Origin: Muraenolepis orangiensis
Taxonomy: Eukaryota > Chordata > Actinopteri > Gadiformes > Muraenolepididae
NCBI GenBank assembly: GCA_027704905.1
Contig: CM051013.1
Span: 14,307,754 to 14,371,753 of the forward strand
DNA: 64,000 nt
Direction: 5' to 3'
The notes below the pieces were generated by a model that did no database searches, was not told where the DNA came from, and saw nothing but the letters and a program-made list of their open reading frames with translations. Of the stretch, positions 22,585 to 47,177 are shown piece by piece (position 1 is the stretch's first letter; each line of letters begins with the position of its first letter). Position numbers and translations under genes: made by a program.

Positions 22585-24856
22585 CAATTGTTTGTTAAGT
22601 GTTGAATGCATTCATTTATAATGCGATTATAAATTAAGTGCTGCAGAGATACCCTGGTCTACGCATTTTTTTTCTTCAGATGTAAGAGTAAGTGTCCTCA
22701 TCATAGTTTTATCAGTGAAAATTAAAATGATGATGCAAAAAATTATCATTACCACTAATAGTGATGTTATATCTATCTTTTGACCATATCATGCAGCCAT
22801 AAAGCCAGCCAGACAGAGATTAATACAGTGAAAGGATGTAGTTGATCAGGATGTAGTTCTAGTTATAGGCTTATTCTAATGGTACTGGCCTTTGACTTTG
22901 TTATTGTCTTTCCTGGCCAGACTTCCCATATGATTGTGAAGCAGATCACTGTGGAGGAGCTCTTTGGTTCCTCTGTTCCAAAGGACCCCTCCCTACCCGC
23001 CATGCCTTCCCAGAGTGCCACCACTGCCCCCTGTGAGCCAGCCAACCCCAGCATCTCCTCCTCCTACCTCCAAGGCAGGCACTATGCCCCACTGGACCCT
23101 CTACACCCTCCCCACCACACTGCGCCCGCCCCCGGGGCCGCCCAGCACCGGCCGGTTCCCGGCCTGCTGCCGGTGCCGGGCTCCTACGGCCTCCAGCCAG
23201 GCCCCGGGTCAGACCCCCAGCCCCGGTGCTCGATCTCCCCGCTCGTGGTGCTCCCCGTGGGGGTGGATCCTCGGCCCGCTGCCCCCGCTGCGATGGCACC
23301 GCCTTGTGCCCCTCAGGCCTACCTTGGACACGAGATGCTGGGCACGCTCAAACCTTCACTGCCCTCTGTGAATGCCGACATCCACAACAAGCCCGTGCTC
23401 GCACCCAACTTCCTCCCTAGCACCTTGGTCCCGCCCCATAGCTTCCAGGAGCCAATAGGAAAGCCACTCCACTCCACGCCGGGAAAGGATATGGAGGGCT
23501 TCAGTCCAGCACCAAACCGGATCAAACCAATGGCTGTGAGTTTGACGTTTTTTATTACTCGTTATACCTCAGCCTATCCCCGTGTTTCCGATTTCATCTT
23601 TTTGATTCATATAGCATACACAAAAGACCATGGGGTTTGTGCGACAGGATAGTGTAGGGGCTGATAATGGGTTGAAGGTAATGGGTTTGATTCCCCGATC
23701 TCTAGGCTTTAGGCTTGACGACCAAAATAAATGCTGTTACTACAAACCGTAGTAAATGACAAATAAGGTATTGACCTTTCCTTCTCTGGTCCCACGGTTG
23801 TTCAGGGTGTCTCGGTGAACCAGGCGCTGGCCGTGTCGGGGGTGGGGCCGGGCCCATCGGTGCTCCTCTCCCCCAGTGCCTTCCAGCATTCTGCCAGCAA
23901 CAAGCCCACCGCTGCCCACCCCAGGAGGCCCGCCTCGGCCTCGGCGGCAGCAGCAGCAGCCTCCTCCTCCCTTCCGCCTCCTCCTCCTCAGCCCTCGACC
24001 TCTGACCTCTCCCCCGACGTGTACCATAGCGCCTGCAGTAAGGCACAGCTGCAGGAGACGCTGTTGCACCTCATTAAGGTACGCCCATTCATAATGCCTC
24101 AGCTCTCTCTCTCTCTCTCTCTCTCCGGGGCTACTTAATCAATGGAGAACCTTGAGTTACATTGCCACACACCTTTTACCCGTCCCGGTTCAAATATAAT
24201 GGGAATCAGCCCAAAGGTCGGGAAGGTCTCATGTTTTAAGTTGCATTACAACCTGTTCATATATTGACAATTTAAAGCAATATATTGCATGTACAATCCT
24301 ACACGTAGTCCATTTTTTAATCGAAAACCAAATGGAAAGAAATTATTATTAAGTTATAGGCTTGCATACATGTGGTACATGGTTAAAATTGACCGCCCAC
24401 TGGAGATCAGAATCAAAATGCCTTTGTTGTGATTGTACGAGTACAACAATATTGCCTAGCAATCCTCATGACACTCTTACAAACAACAATTTGAAAAATA
24501 TCAATATGTTTTTTTTAATGAAGCTAAACTCAATTAACAGGATAAAAAAAATGGCTTTACATAAACTGTATGTATACATATTGAGGTGGCCTTATATACA
24601 GTACAGATGCAAAATCCAATAATTTGTTTTGAGACTGCATGAGGTGTGACTGAAGGCCACATGTCTCTAAGGAGCAGCAGGTGTGAGGGTGCCTCCATGA
24701 TATTCCTTTCCAATGCAGTTGATGCATATGCATCAGCGGTAACATTGTCCTTCTCTGTGTTTCTCCGGCGCGCAGAACGACCCGTCCTTCCTCAGCACCA
24801 TCCACGACGCATACCGACAGAGCCTGGCCAAGGACTTCACCAACATGACGCTATAG
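16547..24856 (+). CDS. dcp1a: mRNA-decapping enzyme 1A (DCP1A), complete, nine exons
   Basis: Cofactor that activates the DCP2 decapping enzyme in cytoplasmic P-bodies, committing mRNAs to 5'-3' decay. Exons: 16547-16678, 16967-17007, 17704-17831, 20951-21017, 21463-21604, 22393-22485, 22921-23535, 23806-24078, 24776-24856; phases agree throughout and give 523 aa (human about 580). The N-terminal EVH1/DCP1 fold (about residues 9-125) shows MSLAALQRQDPYI, TGQVALYNF, GTLFVYSRSA, HGFTIMNRL, NLVEPINKDLEFQL and IYSIWFYDK. RPIDILELLSKAKEEY follows at about 152-167, and ITVEELFG, the short element used for decapping co-factor binding, at about 210-217. Residues 218-480 are Pro/Ser/Ala-rich and probably disordered. 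The C-terminal trimerisation helix is SKAQLQETLLHLIKNDPSFL. The tkt and cacna1d neighbours support 1A rather than the 1B paralogue, which lies next to CACNA1C in mammals. Confidence 0.95.
16967..17007 (+). CDS. dcp1a: dcp1a exon 2
   Basis: A 41-nt exon between TTTCAG and GTAAGA. It encodes EKTEIEGTLFVYS plus two bases of an Arg codon, part of the EVH1 beta-sheet. Too short for an ORF track. Confidence 0.93.
17704..17831 (+). CDS. dcp1a: dcp1a exon 3
   Basis: Follows CCACAG. It encodes SAAPRHGFTIMNRL and NLVEPINKDLEFQLQDPFLL, the heart of the EVH1 domain, and ends in phase 1 at a GTGAGC donor. GC-rich codon usage stands out from the AT-rich introns. Confidence 0.95.
18410..18458. repeat. (GT)n microsatellite
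   Basis: About 24 units in dcp1a intron 3. Confidence 0.95.
19228..19384 (-). other. Unexplained antisense ORF/exon candidate in dcp1a intron 3
   Basis: Reads SDCVIAAMVGEDRSEEIFLI, SLAGQPQNDIRQRGREVF, KRSLQRCLLGAFRG, with G/C-ending codons, ending at AGAG followed by a GTACTT donor. A TACTAAA branch-point-like motif lies just upstream. It looks coding and amphipathic, but I cannot assign it or join it securely to the 19628-19843 ORF. Confidence 0.3.
19628..19843 (-). other. Unexplained antisense ORF in dcp1a intron 3 (71 codons)
   Basis: Opens MMTNVPARLMGKASPKGEQS, then hydrophobic LTLSLALLVFLI and SLFVALVKLLLRLLIECLG, then stops. CpG-rich surroundings differ from the rest of the intron. 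No family recognised. Could be a short membrane or secreted protein, an exon of a nested gene, or chance. Confidence 0.25.
20951..21017 (+). CDS. dcp1a: dcp1a exon 4
   Basis: A TTTTTTACAG acceptor and GTAAGT donor frame LGIYSIWFYDKTDCQRIAQL, the end of the EVH1 domain including the aromatic WFYD stretch conserved in DCP1. Confidence 0.95.
21131..21250 (+). repeat. Dispersed repeat, copy 1 (family shared with 48970-49095)
   Basis: Shares TTTGCTGGACTTTCTGGACT, then ACTGTTCTGCA and ATGATGCTGCTGCACT, with the reverse complement of 48970-49095. Origin unknown; interspersed repeat in dcp1a intron 4. Confidence 0.75.
21463..21604 (+). CDS. dcp1a: dcp1a exon 5
   Basis: Encodes IVKQEADYAQSKSPGG…RPIDILELLSKAKEEYHR and ends in phase 0 at GTGAGG. 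RPIDILE.L..AK.EY is nearly identical to human DCP1A. Confidence 0.93.
21742..21960 (+). repeat. Interspersed repeat with the TTTTATCCAAAGCGACTTAC motif
   Basis: The same motif recurs in the window at 27715-27797 (minus, interrupted by a transposon), 51550-51600, and in part near 44348-44385 (minus). The copy continues with TAGTGCGTTCAACA and GGTAGGCGAGAGAA, which the 27.7-kb copy shares. Confidence 0.8.
22393..22485 (+). CDS. dcp1a: dcp1a exon 6
   Basis: A 93-nt, phase 0-0 exon after TTTCTAG, encoding AQPGESTTETNTMPTVVD…QPDK. Its donor is GTCTCA and runs directly into a (CA)n microsatellite, so this is a weak site. The exon could be alternatively used: skipping keeps the frame. Confidence 0.75.
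22490..22583. repeat. (CA)n microsatellite at dcp1a exon 6 donor
   Basis: About 47 CA units starting four bases into the intron. Confidence 0.97.
22921..23535 (+). CDS. dcp1a: dcp1a exon 7 (large Pro-rich exon)
   Basis: Starts after CTGGCCAG with TSHMIVKQITVEELFG and continues through 205 codons of Pro/Ala/Ser/His-rich sequence to NRIKPMA, then a GTGAGT donor. Probably a disordered linker that carries protein-binding motifs. Confidence 0.92.
23806..24078 (+). CDS. dcp1a: dcp1a exon 8
   Basis: Starts GVSVNQALAV, includes short Ala and Pro runs coded by CAG/GCC and CCT repeats, and ends SKAQLQETLLHLIK, the first half of the C-terminal trimerisation helix, before GTACGC. Confidence 0.93.
24418..24560 (+). 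repeat. Dispersed repeat (family shared with 30485-30600)
   Basis: GATTGTACGAGTACAAC…TAGCAATCCTCA…CACTCTTACAAA…AACAATTT recurs at 30485-30600 with modest divergence, followed in both by a similar AACTxAATTAA segment. Confidence 0.7.
24776..24856 (+). CDS. dcp1a: dcp1a exon 9 (stop)
   Basis: After GGCGCGCAG the exon encodes NDPSFLSTIHDAYRQSLAKD and FTNMTL, then TAG. NDPSFLS.IH..Y matches the human C-terminus (NDSSFLSTLHEVY), completing the trimerisation domain. Confidence 0.95.
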   Translation, partial: NDPSFLSTIHDAYRQSLAKDFTNMTL

Positions 24857-25079
24857 CTTCAACCCCCCCCTCCCTTCTCCTCCGTCTTTAGATGGACAGC
24901 CTGGGACATACCAAGACTCTCCACACTTTCCACCCCATCTGAGGGACAGAAAACCTGCACCTGAACATGACCCAGCCTAAGGGGGTTCTCTGGGCCTTGT
25001 CGACCCAGAAAGTCTCCCCGAGACCTGCTTTGGTTTATGCCCTCTACTGCTCTCTCTCTCTCTCCCTCTCCCTCTCCCT

Positions 25080-25122
<43 letters not shown>

Positions 25123-26873
25123 TTCTGCTGTGAGCTGTTTGGCTGGAGAGTATGTCAAGCGATCCCTGATCTGGTCAGATTTCATTGTTTAAGGACTTTT
25201 ACTCCATACTTACCGACTTGAGTCCAAAGGCCCATACGATTAAACACAACTGGTCAGAGACTTCAAACTTCTGGGCATGGGGCCCCTCCCTCTCCCTCAT
25301 CCCGCCCGTTCCCCCTTCAGAAAAAGGTCAGATTCATCTTGTGGACCTGAACCCTAGAACAAGTCACCACTGATTCACTGTTCAACCTATGAGTTCACCT
25401 TTGAACCTTCACAAAGGAACCTAGACATACAACAGCTAGGTTTTGTTATCTCTCTCACTCTCTCACTTTCTCTCTCTCTCTCACTCTTTTTGTTCAAGTT
25501 CCTCTTTCTGCCGACTGGGCTGCAGACATCTGTTTGTATCTGTCAAGGCTGTAGAATTGCAGTGTATGCTTTTTTTTGTCCCCCTATATAAATATAGGTT
25601 TACAGTGATGCCCTGTGGGGTAGAGAAACGGAAGACGAGAGACTTCTGCTTCTTCTACTGGACGAAGCACTTGATCGCTCCACAAAGTGCTTGTGGTGTT
25701 GTTATAGCAAATGAACATGTAGGTACTCTCGCGCCCTGACCTGGTCTTGCTCTGTCTCTACTCCTTGCCCTCGATGCCTCTCCACCAGATCATCTTAAAC
25801 TCTTCCTAACCTCCTACAGTTCATTCTCCGTTTCTGCCCTTGACTCCCTTGATGTCCTCGCTCTCTCTGTCCTGATCTATTATGTGTCTGTCTGTCTGTC
25901 TCCATGTCCTGCTCTTGTGTCCTCCCCACCAGCTAACCCAACTCTGTCCCAACGCCAGAGGAGAACATGTGCACTAGGTTTGCGATGTGCATCGTCTAAC
26001 CAGCATGTTGGGAACAGCTGGCTCTGATCTGAGCTTCAAGCTGAGCCTATTTTAAGTGTATTTGTGGGAATAATGAATGATGATGATGAATGCAGAGATC
26101 TACTTTAGTTATTTTGGGAGAGCGTTCAAAAAACCGCGTGGCTGATCAACATCCCTTCAGATCACTGGGATCCATTTTCATTTTTAACCACACACCCACG
26201 TTTTGGGAAAATATGTGTGTCGTAATCCCGACACCTGAATACATCCATGTTGTATTTTGTAATCTAGTTGTTTAGAGATTTTGATCAAGTGAAATCATTG
26301 GTTGATATTTGTCTGGTTCTGCAGTAAAATAATGTACTGCAACATAGCACAGCGTAGCACAGCGGCCACAAGCGCACTCTCTCTCCTCCCGTTGTCCCTG
26401 TTGCTGTCTCGCACATTTAAAAGGACGGCCTTTTTTCCGTTACCTTAACGGTGCCGCCACACAACCTCGCACATAACAACAACAACAACAACAACACGTA
26501 CAGCAAAGCACATCACATGACCAGTTACCGGGGATAACCACCAAAAAACGTCTATAATAAACAATATTACAAGCGGCGCGGTGTTCATAGTCTGCCTGGT
26601 TCTAGCGGCTCAGTGTGTTTAGTGAGGGTTTTTTTTCAGACTTAAAAGGTCATTCCAGATGGAAACATGTGTGCTTCATGGCATCATATTTGTTTCCATT
26701 TTGTCATACGCAATGAAGTAATAATAAGTCATTTCTGCCTATTTTTTAAGAATGTTATTAATGTTTTGGTTTTGTGTTTTCAATTTCATGTTTTTCTTTT
26801 TTGTGTTTGTTTTAAAAAAATGTCTTATTTAAAAAAAGATAATTATACAAACCCCCCCCCCCCACCCAATAAA
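24857..26873 (+). other. dcp1a 3' UTR and flank
   Basis: No further coding exon is seen. The stretch has CT/CCCT repeats at about 25050-25120 and 25447-25490. Candidate AATAAA poly(A) signals are at 26556-26561 and 26868-26873; which is used cannot be told from sequence, and neither lies close to the stop codon. Confidence 0.35.
25049..25118. repeat. (CT)n/(CCCT)n repeat in dcp1a 3' flank
   Basis: CT units interleaved with CCCT. Confidence 0.9.
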
Positions 26874-28415
26874 CATATCTATTTTTTTTGGGTCATCGAG
26901 GTACAATATCTCTAACGTTTAACAACGTACCGATGTATACTCTCAAACGTCATCCATTCAGTTAGTCCACAAGATCAGTGATGTTGTTAACCAACAAATA
27001 TTTAATAAGAGTAAATTTGGATTTATGTATTGTGTCATGGCAGGCCACATTCAATTGATTTACAAGTAAGGATAGTTAAAATCTTGTGGTTATTTTATAT
27101 CTATACATTTTAAGGTTTTATTTTTATTTTACACCTTTGGTATAATGAATCTTATTGGCCAGAGGATGAAATGTATTTGGAAACTGTTCATTCCAATTGC
27201 ATTCTTTGTTTCACTGTTCAATTGAGTTTGCTATAACTATTTTGTGATATTAAAATAATTATTTCGATTTTACTTCACGATCTCCGATCCTCCTTCCCTC
27301 ACACCCCTGGCTGATGCTCTGTGCACCAACCACACCTGTTTTCCTCCCACCCACCCTCCCACGTCCCTTCCTTACCCGTTTTTCTCCCCTCTCCATAGAT
27401 GAGGTTATTCACCTGGTTACATCCAGCCGCCCTACCACATGCTCTGCACTCTTCTTGTTTGCATCCTGCCAGGTGAACCTGAGAGAAGGTCCGTGTCGGT
27501 GAACCACGCAGACTGACTACTGGGGTTCCACAAGGATCCGTCTTTGGGTTCTCTTCTCCAGTTTCACAACATCTCTTGGTTCTTTTAGCCACTCCCATGA
27601 TTTTTCCTACCACTGCTATGCCGATGACTCTAGTGGCAGCTTCATTGTTTGTTTATTGTTCTATTGGTACCCAACTTATTGTACATTTACTAGAGCACTG
27701 ATTCTGCTCTTGAAGGCTTGTTAGTCGGTAAATGTACTTATGACTTCTGGTGTCGAGTTCTTCTCTTGCCTACCTATGTTGAACGCACTATTGTAAGCAG
27801 TGGCGGCCGGTGACATCCGAAGTAGGAGGGGCGCAGGGGTAAAAAAAAATTGTTTTAATCATATCTGCTGTGCAATACCGGATTTGCCCAGACGGTGGCG
27901 CCATTTCACCATGTAAACGACCGAGAGGGCTAATTAAAAATAAAAAACTATACATAATATAAACCTCACCGTTACTCATTCTACTCTGTATTGTATATAT
28001 GTATATTGACTGAACATTCCTTTACTTACTGCTTAATTTCTTTTTTTACTTACTTTATTTTTACTGTATGTAGCACAATCAATCAGTATTCTGTATTTTG
28101 TTGTGACAAATAATAAACAAACTTGAAACTTATGGTGAAAGAACATTTATTATATGGTGCCTAGTAGAAAATAAACATAAGAAAAAAATTTGGTCTTATA
28201 TTAGAAAGACTACCCAGTGTGCCATCAAAAATAATACCTAAATATGGTCTTACATTCGATTGTGCAAAAGTAATTAGAACAAAATAGAAGATAATAAAAT
28301 AGACCTGATACAAGTCCTGAGATAAAATCCAATACAATGTTAAGCTTACAAATTAAAAGGTACTGGGTCCTATGTACACTACACTACTATACAATATACA
28401 GTTTAATCTATGTAC

Positions 28416-28685
28416 CTATGCTATACTAACTATACAAGAACCACTTAGCAAACCAGGTTCTGGAAAACGACTGAATATATAGCCTTCCTCTGTCTGTTGC
28501 TGGTTGCTGATGTCAGGCTGATGAGGTCCAAACTCTTTCACTCTGAGTTTTTCTTGCAGTGTTCGTCTTTCAAATGGTGTTGCTTTGAGGGATTTGACAG
28601 AATTCTCCATAGTAGCTAGTGTAATGGCTGTGTCCTGTACAGAACAAAAAAAGAACAAACTTACAACATGAGGTCTCTCCCACAC
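28416..28685 (-). pseudogene. hAT transposase N-terminal remnant
   Basis: LQEKLRVKEFGPHQPDISNQ resembles the leader of the TTF-type zinc finger in hAT/ZMYM1-like transposases (pattern K-x-LGP-x-(R/Q)-PD-(L/I)-x-Q). The ORF ends soon after, so the domain is truncated and no catalytic part is present. Confidence 0.5.
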
Positions 28686-29342
28686 ACACGGGTCTCAATC
28701 TCCTCTCCTCAGACAGCAAGACGCGAACTGACTCATTAACAAATGCTTCTGAATTTAACTAATTAAATAGAATACAAATGCTTAATACATTCGACCACAG
28801 CCTATATTAGCAGACAAACACACGGAGGACCCTGTAGCTAGCATTGGGGAAGCACGTGTCCACGATAAACTTACAAAACCCCAATCCACACCGTTTACAT
28901 ACAAATGACACAAGCTGCATGTTTATACAGCAAGACCAACATGTCTTATCCCCTTTACTTTACGTTTACATCGTCCACAATAAAAATAAATGTAAAACTA
29001 TAATCGGGACAAAAACAAACAACAACGTACCTTTCCTCAGACAGCAAGACGCGAACTGAGAGCAGAGCAGTACAGGCTTTACAAATAACTAGGTTCAACT
29101 AGGCTATGAATTGCGCATGCGTGACTGGTTTTCTTTGCTCACGCATTCACGCATGCGCCACTCAATTTGCTCACGCATGCGCCACTCAATTTGAGTCGCG
29201 CATGCGTGACTGGTTTCCTTGTTCGGGCGCAATGAAATGCGCTCCCAGAGATCGTATTCAGGACCCTTGATAGGCTACATTTGCCCCTCAAATTAGGTAC
29301 CTACCTCCAAACCTTGACCCTTGATAGGCTACATTGCCTATC

Positions 29343-29412
29343 AAATCTGGTACCTACCTCCAAACCTGGGCGCACTGCCGTGCGCCCAGGTTTGGAGGTA
29401 GGTACCAAATTT
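29343..29412. repeat. Long hairpin inside the hAT element
   Basis: 33-nt arms (29343-29375, 29380-29412) around TGCC, with one mismatch. The arm contains GGTACCTACCTCCAAACC, which is also present as a direct copy at about 29297-29314. Confidence 0.9.
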
Positions 29413-29824
29413 CTATGAGAGTGACGTCAATGACAAACGAGGGGGGAGAATAGCACGCACAACAATGATTTATATTTGCTATATTAACGTTATTGTGCAT
29501 TTTAAACACAAACATACATAAAATGAGTAATTATTATTCATTTTAAACATGTTTAGTTTATTTTTAGGGGTCAAAAAAATAAAAAATAAAAAAACACAAT
29601 TATTATAATTTTAATTATATATATTTTTTTCCTCTCTCAACCAGGTGGGGCGGCGCCCCTGCGCCCCTATGGACGAGCCGCCACTGATTGTAAGTCCCTT
29701 TGGACAAAGCACACACCTGGAAAATGAAGTCGCCGTAGATGGTTGTAATTTACTTTACATCCACAAGATGTCGCTATGCGATAAGTAGATCGCACATAGA
29801 AGTTGCGTCAAAAGTAAACTAAAC

Positions 29825-30283
29825 CAGGGGTTCCCAACCGCCGGGCCGCGGACCGGTACCGGGCCGTGGAGGTGTTACTGCCGGGCCGCGAAACAGCTGT
29901 GTGTTTATCATCATATTTGACTCAAATCTTTTGAGTATAGGTGAACGGCGGGCGGTATAATCTATATATAGAGATTATATATATAGTATAATCTATATAT
30001 AGAGATTATATAGCGGTATATGTGGGCGGTATAATCTATACATATTTAGATTAAATATATATCGGCGGCATAACGAGAGACTTTCAGTTGCACGCGCTAC
30101 TAAAGAGACTACGCGCTAGTGACGTGTCGGTCGCGAACGAGCCGGGTTTTGTTACGGGTGCTCCGCGTACATGCGCGTTTATACTGAAATCGAGCCCTGC
30201 CGTTTTGTTAGGGGTGTGTGTTGACAACACACTTTTTTCATGTATCCGCCGGTCCGTGGCACAAAAAAGGTTGGGAACCCCTG
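29825..30283. mobile_element. Short non-autonomous hAT-type element, 459 bp
   Basis: Ends CAGGGGTTCCCAACC…GGTTGGGAACCCCTG are 15-bp inverted repeats, flanked by the 8-bp duplication AACTAAAC (29817-29824, 30284-30291). The interior has an AT-rich inverted segment (29950-30060) and no transposase. The ends are typical of Charlie-like hAT MITEs. Confidence 0.92.
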
Positions 30284-30484
30284 AACTAAACTACACATTC
30301 AAGCTTGCCAAAAATAGGATAATGAAACGGCTATAAGTAAGCTTAGGTAAACCGACTGATGCACGCACATATGAACACGGAATACACCTTTACAGAGAAG
30401 TTCCAGGTAAGCTATTTTCAAGAGACGAGAAATGGAAGGAAAACAATGGCTTATACTAAAAAGTATAAATATGTGATGTATGTA

Positions 30485-30600
30485 TGTTTTTATTGTCATT
30501 GTACAAGTTCAACGAAATTGTGTAGCAATCCTCACGGTCACTCTTTACAAAGAACAATTTAAAAATAAGGAACTAAACTAAATTAATAGGTAAAAGAAAA
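30485..30600 (+). repeat. Dispersed repeat (family shared with 24418-24560)
   Basis: ATTGTACAAGTTCAACGAAA…TAGCAATCCTCA…CACTCTTTACAAAGAACAAT matches the 24.4-kb copy. Confidence 0.7.
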
Positions 30601-30806
30601 ACGTTAAAAAAAAGTGAGATATATATACAGGCCTATATATGGTGTGGTTGCATTAAATGACCACATGTATGTTTGACACTATCCACGTTCTGAGTGAGTA
30701 AATGAGACACAGAGAGAGTGACCCAAGTCTGGTGGTCAGTTTAGTTTGTTTACTGTGCCGACACCAGTCTGCTTGCACTTACCATCTCCCTGTGCAACAG
30801 CAATAT

Positions 30807-30910
<104 letters not shown>

Positions 30911-31034
30911 CCCCCCCATACCCATACCTTTTTAACCCCTGCGTTCTTAAATCGTGCATCACTTCAACGCCGAGACAGACCACGGTTGTTTTTTAACTCT
31001 ACATTTAACAGCAAGGCCCTGCTTTATAAAAAGG

Positions 31035-44636
<13,602 letters not shown>

Positions 44637-45198
44637 AACAAACGGAGAAGAAGAAGAAACTGATGGGTCCTTCGTTGGAAGAGAGAGGCCCACGGAATGG
44701 GCGACGGACGGCGTGGTTACTAGCTACCATGGTGCATACAATAAATGGTACGAATAAGAAGTCAACAAACAAACACACAGGGAGAGGAGTACACGCTTGC
44801 TCTGTTGTTCTCCATGCCAAAAAAGCATACTGCATTCAAAGTAATATCAATAGTATTTGTTTGAAAAACAAAAAATAAAACAAGCCAGTTCTGTCACCTT
44901 CATGTGAGTCCAGTATCCCACTTCCACGCCCTCCTCCCAGTCCCAATGCAATGTAACCCCAACAAGTTATGCAAGATTTGAAAAATACTAATAAAAACCT
45001 GGTGCTGCCCCCTAGTGGTTAGTGAAATGAAGTAGTTGAGAGTCCCTGTCAAGCGTGTGTGGATCGTGTCGTACGCGGTATTTTTTTAATTTTTTTATTG
45101 GGGGGGTCTTTTTGAGCACTGACTGTTTGGAATACAATTTTGAAAAATTCAAAATCGGATTCATTTTTACTTTGTGCTGCTCTTCACACACAAATAAA
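44637..45198 (+). other. tkt 3' UTR and candidate poly(A) signals
   Basis: AATAAA hexamers at 44874-44879 and 45193-45198, 238 and 557 bases after the stop codon, are plausible polyadenylation signals. No coding signal is seen. Confidence 0.5.
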
Positions 45199-45529
45199 GA
45201 AGCAGTTTCTTCATTTCTGTTGTCCCATTTCTGTGTAGTTTAAAACCCACGTGGTTCACTACCCACGTGGTTCACGTACCCCTAAATAGTTCCTAGCAAA
45301 CCTCGCGCTGTGAAGTTCTTCTATGGGACAGACAGCAGCGAAATGCCATATTGAACGGTAAATATTAAAATAAAACAAAAACGAGTACATTTCTAACTGG
45401 TATTGCATTTCCTGCATATATGTGAGTGTCAATTTTATATTTGTATAATTTATTCATACAAGTTTTAATTCTGGAGGGAAAGCTTAGCTCATGTTAGGCT
45501 ACATAATGTTAGTGCCCATTACATTCAAT

Positions 45530-46409
45530 CAGTGGCGGCGCCAGAGATTTTCTCTCGGGGGTGCTGTGGGGTAGCTTGACGTTTCATAGAGGGTGCTGAA
45601 ACATTTAGGGTTTCCCATTAATGCACCGGCACTACAGTGGAATTTTCTACTGCAACACTCCCCACACGCACACACGCAGTACACCCGCGACTGTTACAAT
45701 GAAGGCTCGATAATCAGCTCACAGCATATAGGTGTAAGCAGGGGTAAAGTGCTATTTTGGGGAGTGGACGTAACCTCCTATAGGAGGGTCCTCCCCTCCT
45801 CTAGGAGGGCCCGGGGCCATGCTCCCCCGTGAAGATTTCTTTTTAAATATTGAAGTTAAAAGCATCAATTGGTGCACTTTGAGAGCAACATTAAGCGGTC
45901 TCTGCGTTGTGTTTTGCGTTGTTCATGGATGGATGAGACCCGAGCCAGCATACAGTTTAGACGATTTCCTTTTAATCACTGACAAGCTGACAACAGATAT
46001 AACAAATCAGTATAACATTTTGTATCCCTCACAGTGACTCCTCTCACGTGGAAACATTTACAAAAACAAAAAGGGAAGAGGAAACGCGAGGGACACACTA
46101 TAAAGGGGGGGTGTATTTCTCATTGTGATCGGTGATCGGTGGCAAAAAACGTGATCGTCCCATCCCTAGTGCTGGCCATTGGCCTAATCATATCACCTGT
46201 GTTGGCTTTATGTTTCTGGTCAAAAATGTGTTTGTTTCACATTTGCATTGATGTAATCAATAATTTTTCAAATTTTATTTAATAAAAATAATAATAATAA
46301 TTATTATTTTTTTTTTAAAACACATATTTATTGGGGGTGCTTAGGGGGTGCTTTGGCAATCCTGGGGGGTGCTTCAGCACCCCCTAGCTCCCCCCTGGCG
46401 CCGCCCCTG
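45530..46409. mobile_element. hAT-type DNA transposon, 880 bp, intact ends
   Basis: Ends CAGTGGCGGCGCCAG and CTGGCGCCGCCCCTG form a 15-bp inverted repeat with one mismatch, flanked by the 8-bp duplication CATTCAAT (45522-45529, 46410-46417). Subterminal GGGGGTGCT repeats occur at both ends. The internal 72-codon ORF (45819-46037) has no recognisable transposase motif, so non-autonomous. The CAGTGGCGGC start is shared with the 27.8-kb element. Confidence 0.92.
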
Positions 46410-46417
46410 CATTCAAT

Positions 46418-47141
46418 TGACTCGGTCATAAATCATAATCGTAAATCATAAATCATCTATGCAAATTCTTCAATTCAAAGGGTTTTAGTCTTACTAGGCA
46501 TGCATATTGAGTTAAAATGTGTCATTTGGTCTTTTTAGTGTCATGTCCAGTTCTTTCATGAGACACAGGTGGCCCCCCTAGGTACTGCACTGCCTTGATA
46601 TTATATTAAGACTAAGCCATAAACTTATAACACGTATAACATTTCATGTCAAAGAATAGATTTAATTAAAACATTTAATATGGTTAAAATAGTGTAAAAT
46701 AGGGTACCGGCGGTTTCAAAACAACTCTTGGGGAGACTGCAATATAAAAAGGATGGATACAAATCTAGTTTGGTCATGAACTCGGGTCCCTCGGGTAACC
46801 TAACCCGCGCTATGTGGTCTTCAATGATGCCTAAAGTCTGACATCAATGGCTACATCTAACATTTTATAGATCAGTGGCTACACCATGGTTGGCTGTGCG
46901 GCATATGGATTCACCGATCGGTGCGAGAAAGGATTTGGACTGTATGGCTTCCATGGCCATGCTCCTAGACAGCCGGCTTCCAACATCACTGTGTCCTATA
47001 TACGCTTAAACTCATGAGGTTGTAGAGTGCAGAATACAGAGCCCAGTGTACACTACAGCCTAGAGATTGACCAAGTGGTGTACATATTTTATAAGGCTGT
47101 TTATAATTTAAAACTCCTATTGAAAGATTTAAGAGTGTGTA

Positions 47142-47177
<36 letters not shown>

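Larger units (their letters stand above)
27798..29686. mobile_element. hAT-type DNA transposon, 1.9 kb, intact ends
   Basis: Terminal inverted repeats begin CAGTGGCGGC at both ends, flanked by a perfect 8-bp target duplication ATTGTAAG (27790-27797 and 29687-29694), the hAT hallmark. It is inserted inside a TTTTATCCAAAGCGAC-type repeat whose two halves flank it. Inside are a transposase-like ORF remnant (28416-28685, minus), a cluster of inverted CGCATGCG motifs near 29.1-29.2 kb, and a 33-bp-arm hairpin at 29343-29412. Confidence 0.9.

Noticed and set aside
30088..30336. 82-codon ORF as a gene
   Set aside because: Mostly inside the 459-bp MITE and runs through its inverted end.
31018..31034. 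TTTATAAAAAGG before the tkt ATG as a TATA box
   Set aside because: It ends one base before the start codon, leaving no room for a transcription start and 5' UTR.
45819..46037. 72-codon ORF as a gene
   Set aside because: It lies wholly inside the hAT element and shows no domain.
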